A DNA stretch of 64,000 nt from NCBI GenBank assembly GCA_930367215.1, contig OV884057.1, positions 246,104,830-246,168,829 of the forward strand. Direction: 5' to 3'. This DNA is from Pollenia angustigena (lineage: Eukaryota; Arthropoda; Insecta; Diptera; Polleniidae). The first letter of the stretch is position 1. Every line of letters begins with the position of its first letter. The notes under the pieces are model-generated. The model was not told where the DNA came from, did no database searches, and worked only from the letters and a program-made list of their open reading frames with translations. The position numbers and the translations under genes are program-made. This document shows positions 1 through 10,828 of the stretch, in pieces.

Positions 1-781
1 AAAATTTCGTTGCTTGGCATAATATTTTTGATAGCAACATTTGAATTTTAGTACACAATCAGTCATAACAACAGAAATTGTTAGTTGTAAGTATGATTAT
101 TAGAAACAAAATTGTGCTTATACCCGAATAAATGATAGGTGCAACTGAATTAACACATAATTGGTGTTCATAACAAGAGATTTGATTGTCGTTATCAATA
201 TATTTTTTTAACCGGTTACATGATCCATTTTCCCGATTTATTAGATAGAAAGTCAAAATTATTCCCATAATCTCCATTTTTTGTTAAAACTATTTATTTA
301 TTAATATTTTTATGTATACATAGTTAACAAATTATTTAATTTTATACAAACACCTACATGCAGCTTTCCACATCATCCAACGGATTTCCAAAGTTGTACA
401 GCTTATACCTTAATGTACCAACAAAAGCAATCTTTGGCTTCAATGTCGTCTTGTTCTAGTGTCTGAAGTTAAACAGAATAATTAACATGTGGTTTTTACA
501 ATACGAACAGTGATTGAAGCTGCAAATTAATATGAAAATCACTAAAAAAACAGCGATTTTCATCTAATGTACTTATAACATATTTGTTTGACCAATGTAC
601 ACGCGGAGCAAAATATAAACAATATGTACATGTAGGTCTAAGATATTGCCCAGATATTCCTCAAAGAATCTTCTGATGATCAAAATTTTTTATTTATTCG
701 TTTTTTATACATTTTCTGACACGCTTGTTTTTTAAACTTGGAATGAACCTTTTGCGGATCTCCTTATGAGTCATATAACAA
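1..781. other. AT-rich noncoding DNA
   Basis: I see no coding sequence with family resemblance, no terminal inverted repeats and no RNA gene here. The short reading frame at 59-277 on the minus strand is AT-rich and hydrophobic, as random AT-rich DNA tends to be. Confidence 0.5.
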
Positions 782-784
782 TTA

Positions 785-978
785 CTGAGCTACCTAAATA
801 AGGGCGTTTTTAAAACATGAAAATTTACTTGTTAATACAATTTTATTTAAACAAGCCGACGTAAGGATCTGCCAAATAAGACTTTCCAACAGGATTGTTG
901 TTGAATTCCTTATCTTAAGGTTTGTTTCGTATAAATTGTATGAAAAAGAAGCTTGATGCTCTTGTTTAGGTGGCTCAG
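785..978. mobile_element. MITE with TTA target duplication (PIF/Harbinger type), copy A
   Basis: The ends form an imperfect inverted repeat, CTGAGCTACCTAAATAAG on the left and the complement of CTTGTTTAGGTGGCTCAG on the right. Direct TTA trinucleotides flank the element at 782-784 and 979-981. A 3-bp TTA duplication is typical of PIF/Harbinger elements. A second copy with the same ends and the same TTA flanks lies at 60109-60328, inside another repeat, which supports mobility. There is no coding capacity, so the element is nonautonomous. Confidence 0.72.
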
Positions 979-1099
979 TTATATGTGTAAGCATTCTACA
1001 AGTTGTAAGGGAATTCCTCCAATAGTCTCATAAGATTCATTCATTCACTCATTAGAAAATCTTTACAGAAATCTCAAACGAATTCGCCTACGATCAATA

Positions 1100-1840
1100 C
1101 ACTGTGCAACAAAAAAACCAGCATCAATACTTGCAACGCAAAATGAAACTAGAACATTATTAGAGCAAATCTGCCAAAGGGTTTTGAAAAGTTAGCTTTA
1201 GTTCCCGAAATATGGGCCTTTAAAGTTTTTGAATTTTTTGAATAGGCGTTTGGTATAAGTCAAAAAAATATACTTAATGTACTTCTGAGCTAAAAAATAA
1301 TTTCAGATGTCTTCAGTAAAATCGTATTGCGATTCTTTTCTTAGGATATATTAATTCTCTATAACTCATTTTAAGGGGTAATTTTTGCCCTTTTTTTAAC
1401 TTCCCAACAAAAGTATTCTAAAACGGCACTTTAGAGGGTTAAAATGTTCCACGAATATTTTTTGCATCAAATTTTAAGACAAAAAGTTCATGCACTTTAT
1501 GTAAAATGGGTTTTCAAGAAATTCAAAAATTTCAAGGCCAGGAATTTCGAAAACCCGTTTGACATACATTGCACGATGTTTTGTTCTTAGAAGACCCCTA
1601 GTAAAATTTGATGCAGAAAATATTCGTGGAACTTTTTAAACCTCTAAAGTGTCGTTTTAGTATACTTTTGTTGGGAAGTTAAAAAAGGACAAAAATTACT
1701 CCTTAAAATGAGTTATAGAGAATTAATATATCCTAAGAAAAGAAGACATCTGAAATTATTTTTTAGCTCAAGTACATTCTAGTTTCATTAGTTGCAAGTG
1801 TTGAGGCTGGCGGCAATGTCCCAAATTTTTTTGCACTGTG
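1100..1840. mobile_element. Foldback-type element, family F, copy 1
   Basis: The termini begin CACTGTGCAACAAAAAA and end in the complement TTTTTTTGCACTGTG. The inner arms are also inverted: blocks near 1270-1460 reappear in reverse complement near 1600-1780, including the segments around AACGGCACTTTAGAGG and AACTCATTTTAAGG. The arms total several hundred bases, so a transcript could form a long hairpin. The same family recurs at 59860-60922. There is no open reading frame. The target duplication is unclear; ATA may flank this copy. Confidence 0.7.
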
Positions 1841-3879
1841 ATAAAAGCGTCTTTCGCTGTGTTGTAGAAGTATCTCGCAGAGGAATCAGCTTGTGTAAAA
1901 GTTTCTCCCGTGCGAGGAATCTTTTACGATTAAAAATTGCGCTCGTCGACGATGAATGCTCTTCATGAGATTCTCATTTGATTCTTTTGATTGAAAATGC
2001 TAGGTGGGTACATATATGTGTGTATTTGTAAGAAATATAATACATACACACCTATGTACGTGCAAATGTACATAATTATAAAAATACGTAAATAACTTAC
2101 CCCTATTTATTAAGTTTTTGCACATTTTCAATTTTTTAACACAAACTTATTTATTTTAATACAAAATTAAAATTATTTTATTATATTTAATGTTTTGACA
2201 GAAAATTTAGTAAACAATTGGGACATATAACTTTTTTTTTGGTTGTGAATACCAAATAATTATATTTTCAGTTATTGTAATCGAATTGAAACTATACTAG
2301 CAATCGATTATTAGCTGCAATAAATGAATTAACATTTATATTACAAAATTTATTGACGAAATCAAATTATTAATTGCAAAGACCAATATTCAGTATTGCC
2401 CTGTATTAAATTCGGTTGTGATTATAACCATTTGTACTAATTTTTAAAACTAAATTAAATTAGTTATCATAACTAATAAAAGAATTGAAGGAATCATATT
2501 TCAGTTAGCATAACGTTTTAATGATCAAGAGAATTAAAAATCAGTTAGAACTATACATTTTTAATAGTTGCAATAGTAAATTGTATTTCTTGATCAATAT
2601 TTTATTACTGCAACCGTTTTCCAACCAATTTGTTTTCTGTGTGTAGCGTCATAAGAAAAGCTGAGTTGAAGTGATTGCTCCATTTTGCCTGTTACTTAAT
2701 TACCTGAGACGCATTTATTCCAGTCTACCCTTTTATGCTACTCAACTGTCGGACTTTTCACTTTGACTACAGTCAGACTGATGTCTGAACCACATTGCCA
2801 GGGTAAACTTGGTGTAAACTGGAAGTAGACAGCTGCTTGGAAAATTCAGAACAAAGAAATCGCTTCGCGACATCGCCAAGTATATAACAGACATATTTTT
2901 TCCGCATAATTGCACCTCTGTATATAGTTCCTTAAATCTGCACTGGAATATCTCCTCAATTGTGAATCACTACTTTAAATGAAAATAGTTTTTTCAAAAG
3001 TATGGAAATTTCTATGGCAGAACAATAAACAATAACATCGCCTGACATTTACTAGATTTCTTTTAAGAAAGTATTTTATTTTTTCTCTTTGATTTCTGTT
3101 GACTGCCTGAGCTACAAGAATGAAAAAGTGGCTTTTATGTTAAAGTAGCAAACAATACATGTAAATGTGTGTATGTAGATATGAAGCATAGAAATGTTTG
3201 TATGGATTAGTTGTTGTCTACAAGTATTTGCATTAAACAAGCAACATATTTTGCACATCATTAGCACGTTTTATATTGTTGCTGCTGAAGTTGCTACTGC
3301 CGTTTTCTTGCTCTTCTTGTTGTTGACTTGAGTTCATACTCTTTTACAAAGTTTATGCTAAAACACTTGTAGTTTTTGTTGTTGCACACATAGATACTTA
3401 GACGACAACAAGCTTGTGTATGTTCGCCTGTCAGTATAGTTTTGCATACAAACTTTTATCGATGCATAAGTTTATTTGTGTTTCGGTGTATCTCTATTTT
3501 ATTGTGTGGCAAGTGTCAACATAAACATTGTCTTACTAATGTCTTTTAAATACATATTAAGAAAATTACAATGTCCTTTATTTGTGTTTGACTGAAAGTG
3601 TTTTTCATATGGAAATAAATTTTTTTGCAGTTGATTTCTTAACAGGGGGAGTTCTTGCCTCTAATGCAAAAAATGTATTTGATAAAAATTTATATTCATA
3701 AAAATGCTATAAATTACAACACCAGTGACATACAACATGGACTTTTTTGCTTCATTTTTTAATCATAGTTATAAGTTACGATTTGAGTTGCGGTTATAAG
3801 TTAAAAAGTGAGTGTCTTGTAAAGTCCCTTGTCAAAATTTTAAATCAAAAGGACCTATACTATGATAAAGCCATTCAAA
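1841..3879. other. AT-rich noncoding DNA with short microsatellites
   Basis: No gene or element termini are recognised. A TG/TA-rich patch lies near 2008-2070 and TTG/TTGT-rich sequence near 3280-3480. Complexity is higher than in the flanking repeats, so this may be native single-copy DNA. Confidence 0.45.
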
Positions 3880-4150
3880 AAGCCAATGGTTTCCTATCTC
3901 AAATGGTATGGAAGCTATCATGTCAAAATCTTTATTCCAGGAGCATATTTGTATGGGTGCTTAGTAAAATAATATATCGAATTCGCAGATTTTCGAAATA
4001 AAATCTCCTCCATAGAGTATATCTGAGCCCAATTTTATTTACTTAGCTTAATTTATTTAGACACTATCGTACCAAAACCCTCAATTCTGGAGGACACTTG
4101 TGTGGGGGCCAGGTGAAATAATGGACTGTTTTTACTTTCATATGCTTAAG
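3880..4150 (+). repeat. Degenerate calyptrate-type dispersed repeat fragment
   Basis: The stretch carries worn versions of phrases common in noncoding repeats of higher flies: a trinucleotide-spaced segment ending in a TGTGGGGGCCAGG-like motif, followed by AATAATGGACTG. It resembles the GGACCGAT-containing units at 29905-30420 in layout but is too diverged for clean boundaries. The family assignment comes from general familiarity with fly repeats. Confidence 0.35.
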
Positions 4151-4529
4151 AAATATTTGGTCCAAATTCGGTCCTCCTAGATCATATTCAAAGTATGATA
4201 GGCTCACATAAACCATTATATTTGTCTATAACTCGGCCATTTATAATTTTTACTACCAGCATTCTACTGAGTTAACTTAAGGTGAAAGTGAACAAATAAG
4301 GATCATAAATAACAATAAGACTTACAAATTAAAGGCTTATGGGTAAAAAATTAAAAGCAGCCAGTTCTCGAGAAATTTGTCAAAATTTAAATTGCAACTG
4401 ATATTTATGTATATCATGACTGGGTATTTGGAAGCCCCATTGCAATATTTACCATACTGACCAGACAGTCCGAAAGACATCAACTACGCTACTTCCCAAT
4501 AAAACAAAGAACCAGGAATGTGGAGTCAT

Positions 4530-4625
4530 CAAAAAATAGTTATTACTCCGACTCCAACCGCTGCAATTTTTTAAGTCTGTCTCCAACTCCAACTTCGACT
4601 CCAACTCACACTCCAACTTCTACTC
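4530..4625 (+). repeat. CTCCAAC/CTCCGAC short tandem repeat
   Basis: Hexamer-like units CTCCAA and CTCCGA are repeated imperfectly. Related units in the opposite sense (GAGTCGGAGTTG) and the same sense (CGACTCCGACTCC) lie at 6338-6405, on the far side of the hAT element. The hAT element therefore landed inside an older CTCCGAC-bearing repeat. Confidence 0.6.
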
Positions 4626-4796
4626 TAACCTTAATTCTAAATGCATATCAGTCTGTTCCTTGTTTGACTTTAAACTGTTTTTTTAATACACTACCTTTTA
4701 AATGTTTAAATATAGCAAGAAAATGATTCTTTAAAAATTTCAAATTGATATTTTAATTTTAAAAAGTGCTGCCTTGAGCTTTAATAAGTTATTTAC

Positions 4797-6307
4797 TAGA
4801 GTTGTCAACCGATTAAGAATAATTCGATTAATCGATCAAACAAAACCAAATTCTTGTTCGAATAATTTTGAAACGACGATTTTCGAATAACAAATAAATC
4901 GATTAATTAATGTCGATTAATCGAACAATTTTTTTTTTTATTAAAAATAAATTAAATAAAAGCTTAGAATTTGATTTATTCTCATACGTTTTTAGTGATT
5001 TTATACAAAAAGTAGGAAAGTTAAAAGTATTGTTGCCATAGCCCTGACTGTAATTAATCTCAATGTTTATTAAGCAAAAATCTTGTTGAGTATTCATTGT
5101 ATTTCAAAAATTTATTTTATGTTCTTATTAAACAAATCCTAACAAACAATTGAGTAGGTGAGTTGCAAGTCTCGTTCGTTACAAAATTAATAATACGAGA
5201 TGACAACTGATTCTTACAGTTCTTTAAGCGCTTTATGAGAAGAAATGTACCACTGTTGTTTATTGTTGATGTGTTTTGTACAAGCTTTGATATTGTTACA
5301 AGTAGAACTGTTGCTATAATTCTTATACGTTTAACAGTTTTATTTGGTTTAATATCTTTAGTTTTTCTAAAATCTTTATGGATGAAGTTTCGTGATGATC
5401 TGGCCTAAGCAACCAGTGAAATGCATAGGAATAGCTTATCCCATCAACAATAAATTTCAAGTGTTTTTGTCAAGAATAAAAACTGGGAATTAAGCACGAA
5501 TAGCAAAATCTTTTGAAATTAAAATTTTGTATTCCCAAAAATTGAAATTACTTTTTGATAATATTATCTTTTTATATTTTAAAATTGTTAAATGTGGAAA
5601 AAATTACAAACCCAGCGATGATTAATGCATATCGTGTTGCATTTTTGAGTAATATAATGTGGCATCATAAAAGTTTATAGTTGATTTATTCAAAGTAGCA
5701 GATGGAAAAAAGTTCGTTATGAATTAACTCTGGGCTAAAAAGCTGCTAAGCTAAATCGGTATTTTAGTTCGCAGCTGGTTGTACGTAGTGTACAAACTGT
5801 GGCTAACTCTTTGTTAATAATACGGCTGTATATGTAACACTGCGTAAGTGTAACAATATTACCATTGAAAACGATGTTGTGGAAGATAATCGAACGACAT
5901 CAAGAAATTCCGAACTTAGTCCAATGGAAAAATACACTAAGAGAGACAGCGACTGTTCTATAGAATAGAAAATTGTTGACAGAAGTTTGGCTGAAGATAG
6001 CAGTTTGCCAGCGCTTTCGAAAATCCAGAGTAATAAAGGATTATTAAGGAACTAAGGGTTTTACAATGCTTTTAAGTAACACAACGATTTGGAGTTAAGA
6101 TGAACAATTTTATGCATAAAAAAAGAAGTCATAGCGGATGGGATGGAAGATTTTTCATAGTAATTTTTTTGTAAAAATAATTTTTTTATTCGTTATTCTC
6201 ATCGATTAATCGAATAATTTTTTACATTTAAAAGTTTGATAGAACGAACAAAAATAATTATTTGAATTATTCGAACAAAGTTGAAAGGCGAATAATTGAC
6301 AACTCTA
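4797..6307. mobile_element. hAT-superfamily DNA transposon relic
   Basis: The termini are a perfect 12-bp inverted repeat, TAGAGTTGTCAA, at both ends. Identical 8-bp direct repeats TTATTTAC flank it at 4789-4796 and 6308-6315. An 8-bp duplication with T at position 2 and A at position 7 fits the hAT target preference. Subterminal sequence is rich in ATTCGATTAATCGA palindromes on both sides. No intact transposase remains. A C-x2-C-containing stretch near 5780-5830 could be a worn BED-finger region, but this is weak. A D-family repeat has inserted at about 5248-5562. Confidence 0.82.
5248..5562 (+). repeat. Dispersed noncoding repeat, family D (copy 1), inside the hAT element
   Basis: Nearly identical over most of its length to 9957-10385 and, in reverse complement, to 54264-54649. 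Hallmarks are AGCAACCAGTGAAATGC, GGGAATTAAGCACGAATA and TTTTGTATTCCCAAAAATT. It has no open frame, no RNA polymerase III boxes that I can find, and no clear terminal inverted repeats. It could be a nonautonomous Helitron-like element or a remnant of a larger element. Confidence 0.7.
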
Positions 6308-6315
6308 TTATTTAC

Positions 6316-6922
6316 ATATATAAAGAAGACAAATTTCTGAGTCGGAGTTGCCAGTTTTTGTGCCTACTTCGACTCCGACTCCCGTACAAAAACCTCAACT
6401 CCGAGCAGGTTTGTAAAATGTTTGCTAACCATATCGCTTAAACAAGAAGTGCTTCGCAAAACAAGAAAATTTTTATTGGGTATAGACAAAAATTTATTCT
6501 AGATTCAAAAAATTAATATATTAACCGTAATATAGTATTTTGTCGTATAATAAAACGAGTCCCTTCTTAAAATTAATAAAGAAACCAACAGCTTTTTCGC
6601 TCTCATGTAAAATTGTGATTTTACAGATAGAATTTTTTGAATGTAAATCCTCGATATGTTTGTTGGTTTTACATACAGGGGCAGTTCGTTACCCAGTCGT
6701 TAAGATCACCAATAAACTATGCCAACCTGAAAAGTGTAAGGGTAAATCTTTCCTAATCCCATCCTTTTGCACATAAAAAACGTTGAATTATTTTTATTCG
6801 GTCCGTCTTTATATCAAAATTCAATCAAAACCAAAGTTTAAAAATTTTGAATCCGGAAATTGTTTTTTTTTTAATAAGTTTGAAGTCAATTGAACAAAAC
6901 TTTCGTCAAATTTACATTCTCT
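6316..6922. other. AT-rich DNA with a residual CTCCGAC repeat
   Basis: The CTCCGACTCC-type repeat noted at 4530 continues at 6338-6405. Beyond that I see only AT-rich sequence with no supported gene. Confidence 0.45.
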
Positions 6923-6923
6923 T

Positions 6924-7956
6924 ATATCGTCCCCTTAATATAACAATAGAGTATGTGCTCATACGCTATTACTTTTTTATTGCATATTTAAAGTCTCCAC
7001 CATTTATTTTATGTCTGGTCAAAATTTCGTCAAATTCGACTTCCAAAAAGTGGGTCAAAATGTCGTTGGAAAAAATAGTGTATAATTTCTTGTTCAAAAT
7101 TTTCCTTTAAAAAGTGCGTAAGCTCATATGCGCCATTTTACTTGAAATTGCCACTCCAAAGTTGTTAAAAGAATAATAGTGTAAACGCATTATACTCCAT
7201 TTTAGCCTGTAGAAAAAAAAAATACAATTTATGAAAACTTTAACTCATAAAATAGCTTATAATTATATACATACACTATTGTTTGATAAATAGTGTCATT
7301 CCAACAATCGAAACCTGCATGATCTCCGAAATTTGTGCAAGAAGAATGTAATTCCTCGTGGCTCGCAGTCATTTTTTTATAACTTACAAGGTGGAAAGAA
7401 GCGAAGTTCTTTAGATGAGCCAGATGTAGCAGACGAAGAGAAAGAAGACGAATGAATTTCTAGTTATTTTTGATTTACGCAATGTATACCTTAATTTGTA
7501 ATAATTTTTTGTTTATAATAACCCAAATTGGAAAGTAATGAATATGTGCCACTGAGTTAACAAAACTATAAATGAATCACTGTTTTATAATGTTACAAAT
7601 TTATATTTTTGAGATCAAATATTTTAATAAAAATACCGTAAAATTTTTGAATAAATACGCTGTTTTAAAAAAATAGTGTATCAGATACATCATACGAATT
7701 CCTTAAAAAATAAAATAGCCTATATGGAGGACTTGCACTTTGTGGTCTTAAAGGATGCGTAGAATAAAAAAAAAAAATTATAAATTTAAAGACAAGAAAC
7801 GGTATTATGTATTCGTCGAAAAATCCAATATGATGAATTTTAATTTACCGCGATATGGAGGTTTTAATAGACAACCGATTTGACAAAAACTTTAAACACG
7901 ATTTTCTCAAAACCCCAAAAAAATTATACACTATTGTTTTATTAAGGGGACGATAT
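6924..7956. mobile_element. Unassigned DNA transposon with CGTCCCCTTAATA inverted termini
   Basis: The left end reads ATATCGTCCCCTTAATA. The right end is its reverse complement, continuing inward as AACAATAGTGTATAA-like sequence on both sides. The motif ATAGTGTA recurs internally near 7075, 7170, 7290 and 7670. TA dinucleotides flank both ends but may belong to the terminus. The superfamily is not recognised from the ends. A short coding remnant lies at 7312-7455. Confidence 0.6.
7312..7455 (+). pseudogene. C-terminal coding remnant in the CGTCCCC element
   Basis: An open stretch of about 47 codons reads NLHDLRNLCKKNVIPRGSQS, then a basic GGKKRSS segment, and ends in an acidic tail DEEKEDE before TGA. 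Its composition (structured part, basic patch, acidic C-terminus) looks like the end of a transposase rather than random AT-rich translation. I do not recognise the family. No upstream part of the protein is visible in the element, so this is a fragment. Confidence 0.4.
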
Positions 7957-7957
7957 A

Positions 7958-9243
7958 ACATACTCTCATTTGCTAATTTTCCTTAATATATAAAATTTCC
8001 TAAAAATAAAAAAAATTTTTGTTATTCATTAACCAACTTTTCTTTAATTCTACACTACATTACAGTACAATGTACAGTTTATCTTCTTTTTTTATTAAAT
8101 TAATCAAATATTTGTACCTTTCATTAATTTCTATTTATTAGTAAATACATAATTCAAGGACCCTTTAATTAAAAGTCTTTACAACAATAAAAATAAAATC
8201 TACAATAGATTGCACAATTATTCCGCCACCACCTACAAAACACCCTCTTAATAGATTTTATAACATTTTATTAGATTTTATATTATTTCTTCTTTCATTT
8301 TTTCTTTAACTATCTTCAACAAAATAGAAAAGTATCATTCTGAAAAGCTTTTTGTGGCAAGATAAAGTATTAGACAACAACTACAATGACAACCAGAAAA
8401 TGTGAAATGAAGAAGCAACAAAAAAAAAACAATAAAAATCTATTTTTCTCACATAAATTTATTACATTTAAAAACCAATAAAATGTTTGAACGAAAATAT
8501 AGTGAACTTGGCAATTTAACAAATGAAACCATAGATCTTGTTGAACGCATTTATTGTTTTTACTCTTTTTTTCCTCGTATTTAATTCGTATTTCTATTTT
8601 CTTTATTTGTTGGTAAGTCTGCTACAATTTAGGAGAACATCTGCTGCAGCCACCCGTGGCAAAACGTTGGGTTTGCCGGAGAAGAGAAAAAAAAGTAATA
8701 AACAACTTCCTATTTCCTTTTATTGTATTGGGGCAAAAACAAACTTCTCTGTGGTAGGCCTCTGCCCATTTATTTAATAAATGCTTTATAGCAAATGTTT
8801 CACATTCAGTTTGTGTGCATGTGTAAGTGTGTAAACATGATAATTGTATGTACAATATATGTATGTATGTACATATGTACGTATGTGTTAAGATTACTCT
8901 ACCAATTAGGTTCATTTCTTTTAGAAAAATGCTTAGCAACAAAATGACTACAGAAAAGAACGTGTGAACACATGTGTATCAATATTTAATTAAGTTTAGT
9001 ACTCAGCCATTTGTTGTGTTTTTTTTTTCATTTAAAGATGATCCCTTGTAGTTGGCTTTTAGCCAACTTTAAGAAGAAAACAATTAAATCTAATTAAAAC
9101 TTACAGCTATAAAATGAGCAAGATTTCAATGCCACATTGGAGGAAATTGAAATGGCAACAGTAAATTAATGTGCAACAATTAATTATAGTTAAAGATCAG
9201 AATTATTTTAATTGATTAAATCTTATTTATGCAAACTTTTTTT
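7958..9243. other. AT-rich noncoding DNA with a TATG microsatellite
   Basis: No gene is recognised. A TATGTATGTA/TACATATG microsatellite lies around 8855-8890. The overlapping opposite-strand frames at 8538-8942 have no family resemblance. Confidence 0.45.
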
Positions 9244-9247
9244 TTAA

Positions 9248-9680
9248 CCCTTATGTGTGTGGACAGGTACCTGTGTACCTATTGCGTTTTCAAATCGAAA
9301 TTTTTTATATAAGATTTTAGTCTACAATTCTACAATTTCATGAGAACTCCTAACTTTTTGTTATTATTATATTTTCATAGGTGTTTATATACAATATGAG
9401 TTTGGGGAGGCGTGGCATACCAATTTGCTTTTTGCACCCTTAATAGGGTGAATAGGTACCTGGGTACCTGTATACGTTTTATATTACAAATTTTTTTTTT
9501 TTGGGTGTAGGATTTTAAAAAATATATGAAAAGGAGAAAACCAGAGTAAAATTCTAATATTATTTCATTAACCATCGATTGTTTGTACAATACAAGACAA
9601 AAAATTAGATTTCTCATACAATTTGCATGAAGGTACCCAGGTACCCTATAGAAGGTGTTTTTTTTCCACACACATAAGGG
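9248..9680. mobile_element. piggyBac-type MITE flanked by TTAA
   Basis: The left terminus CCCTTATGTGTGTGG is matched by CCACACACATAAGGG on the right. TTAA flanks both ends at 9244-9247 and 9681-9684. TTAA targets with CCC-starting ends are diagnostic of piggyBac elements. The interior has no transposase. It carries paired GGTACC motifs: AGGTACCTGTGTACCT near 9266, AGGTACCTGGGTACCTG near 9454, and GGTACCCAGGTACCC near 9632. Such subterminal repeats may be transposase-binding sites; that role is inferred. Confidence 0.85.
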
Positions 9681-9956
9681 TTAAACAAATAATTTAACCA
9701 AAATTTTTGAATTTAATTTTGAATAAACTTAAATAAATGGTTGTGCATGATCAGTGTTGCCAAAACTTGGTGACCAAAAATGGCTAAATTTACGGAAAAA
9801 ATGGCTAAAAGCTTTTTTAAATAAAAACACATTAAAATTCAATAACAAAACAGAAATAAATCATTTAATGTAGTTTACGCTGAAATTATAAGTTAAGATC
9901 AATTTGTTAAATAAGAATTAACGTAAATTAATATTTTGATAGACTTAATTGACAAC

Positions 9957-10385
9957 ATCTTTTGTAAGTTGTTGATGTTTTTACTTTGTTTTTCTTAACC
10001 TACTTACAACTACAATTAATGTTGATAGAATTTCAACTAATTGTAGTGGGGAATGTAAGATGAGATAAGCCCACTGTTTATTGTTGATGTGTTTTGTTCA
10101 AGCTTTGATATTGTTACAAGTAGAACTGTTGCTATAAGTCTTATACGTTTAACAGTTTTATTTGGTTTAATATCTTTAGTTTTTCTAAAATCTTTATGGA
10201 TGAAGTTGCCTGATGATCTGACCTAAGCAACCAGTGAAATGCGCATAGGAATAGCTTATCCCATCAACAATAAATTTCAAGTGTTTTTATCAATAATAAA
10301 AACTGGGAATTAAGCACGAATAACAAAATCTTTTGAAATTAAAATTTTGTATTCCCAAAAATTTAAATTACTTTTTGAAAATTTT
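9957..10385 (+). repeat. Dispersed noncoding repeat, family D (copy 2, longest)
   Basis: The longest plus-strand copy starts CATCTTTTGTAAGTTGTTG, runs through TACAACTACAATTAATG and AGCAACCAGTGAAATGCGCA, and ends with TTTTGTATTCCCAAAAAT. The first 390 bases match the reverse complement of 54264-54649 closely. It helps define the full length of the family, about 390-430 bp. Confidence 0.72.
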
Positions 10386-10537
10386 GATAGATATTTAAAA
10401 AATTAAATCATCGATAAAATCAATGTCGTTATTGTTCATTTCATGGGAATCACTCGGGCCTATTAGTTTTAAATAATTTGAAGGTAAATCATAATCACGA
10501 CGACATTTACCCAACCTTTTCAGTCCAGATCTACAAT

Positions 10538-10795
10538 AAAAAACAAGTAAGAAAGTATAGTCGGTCAACACCGACTATATGGTCCTACACCACATTAGAA
10601 CCTATGTACCAAATTTTATCAAATAATCTCCAAAACAGCCAGCCAGCAGGACAAACATCGTTAATTCGACTCAGAAAGTGATTCTGAGTCAATCGGTATA
10701 CGTAAAGGTGGGCTTAGGACCAATATTTTAAGGTGTTACAAATATCAGCACAAACGTATCGTACCATCTCCACTATTGTGGTGCTGGTATAAATA
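10538..10795 (+). repeat. Calyptrate dispersed repeat with hairpin ends, internally deleted
   Basis: It begins with AAACAAGTAAGAAAGTATAG followed by a short hairpin (AGTCGGT...ACCGACT). It ends with the hairpin-like CCACTATTGTGGTGCTGG before TATAAA. A central block GTGATTCTGAGTCAATCGGT is also characteristic of this repeat class in blowflies and relatives, from general knowledge. A longer relative lies at 29425-30835. It is noncoding, and the middle is deleted compared with that relative. Confidence 0.6.
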
Positions 10796-10828
10796 TTTTA
10801 TTGATTAATCGAATTAACGGTTGCTTAA

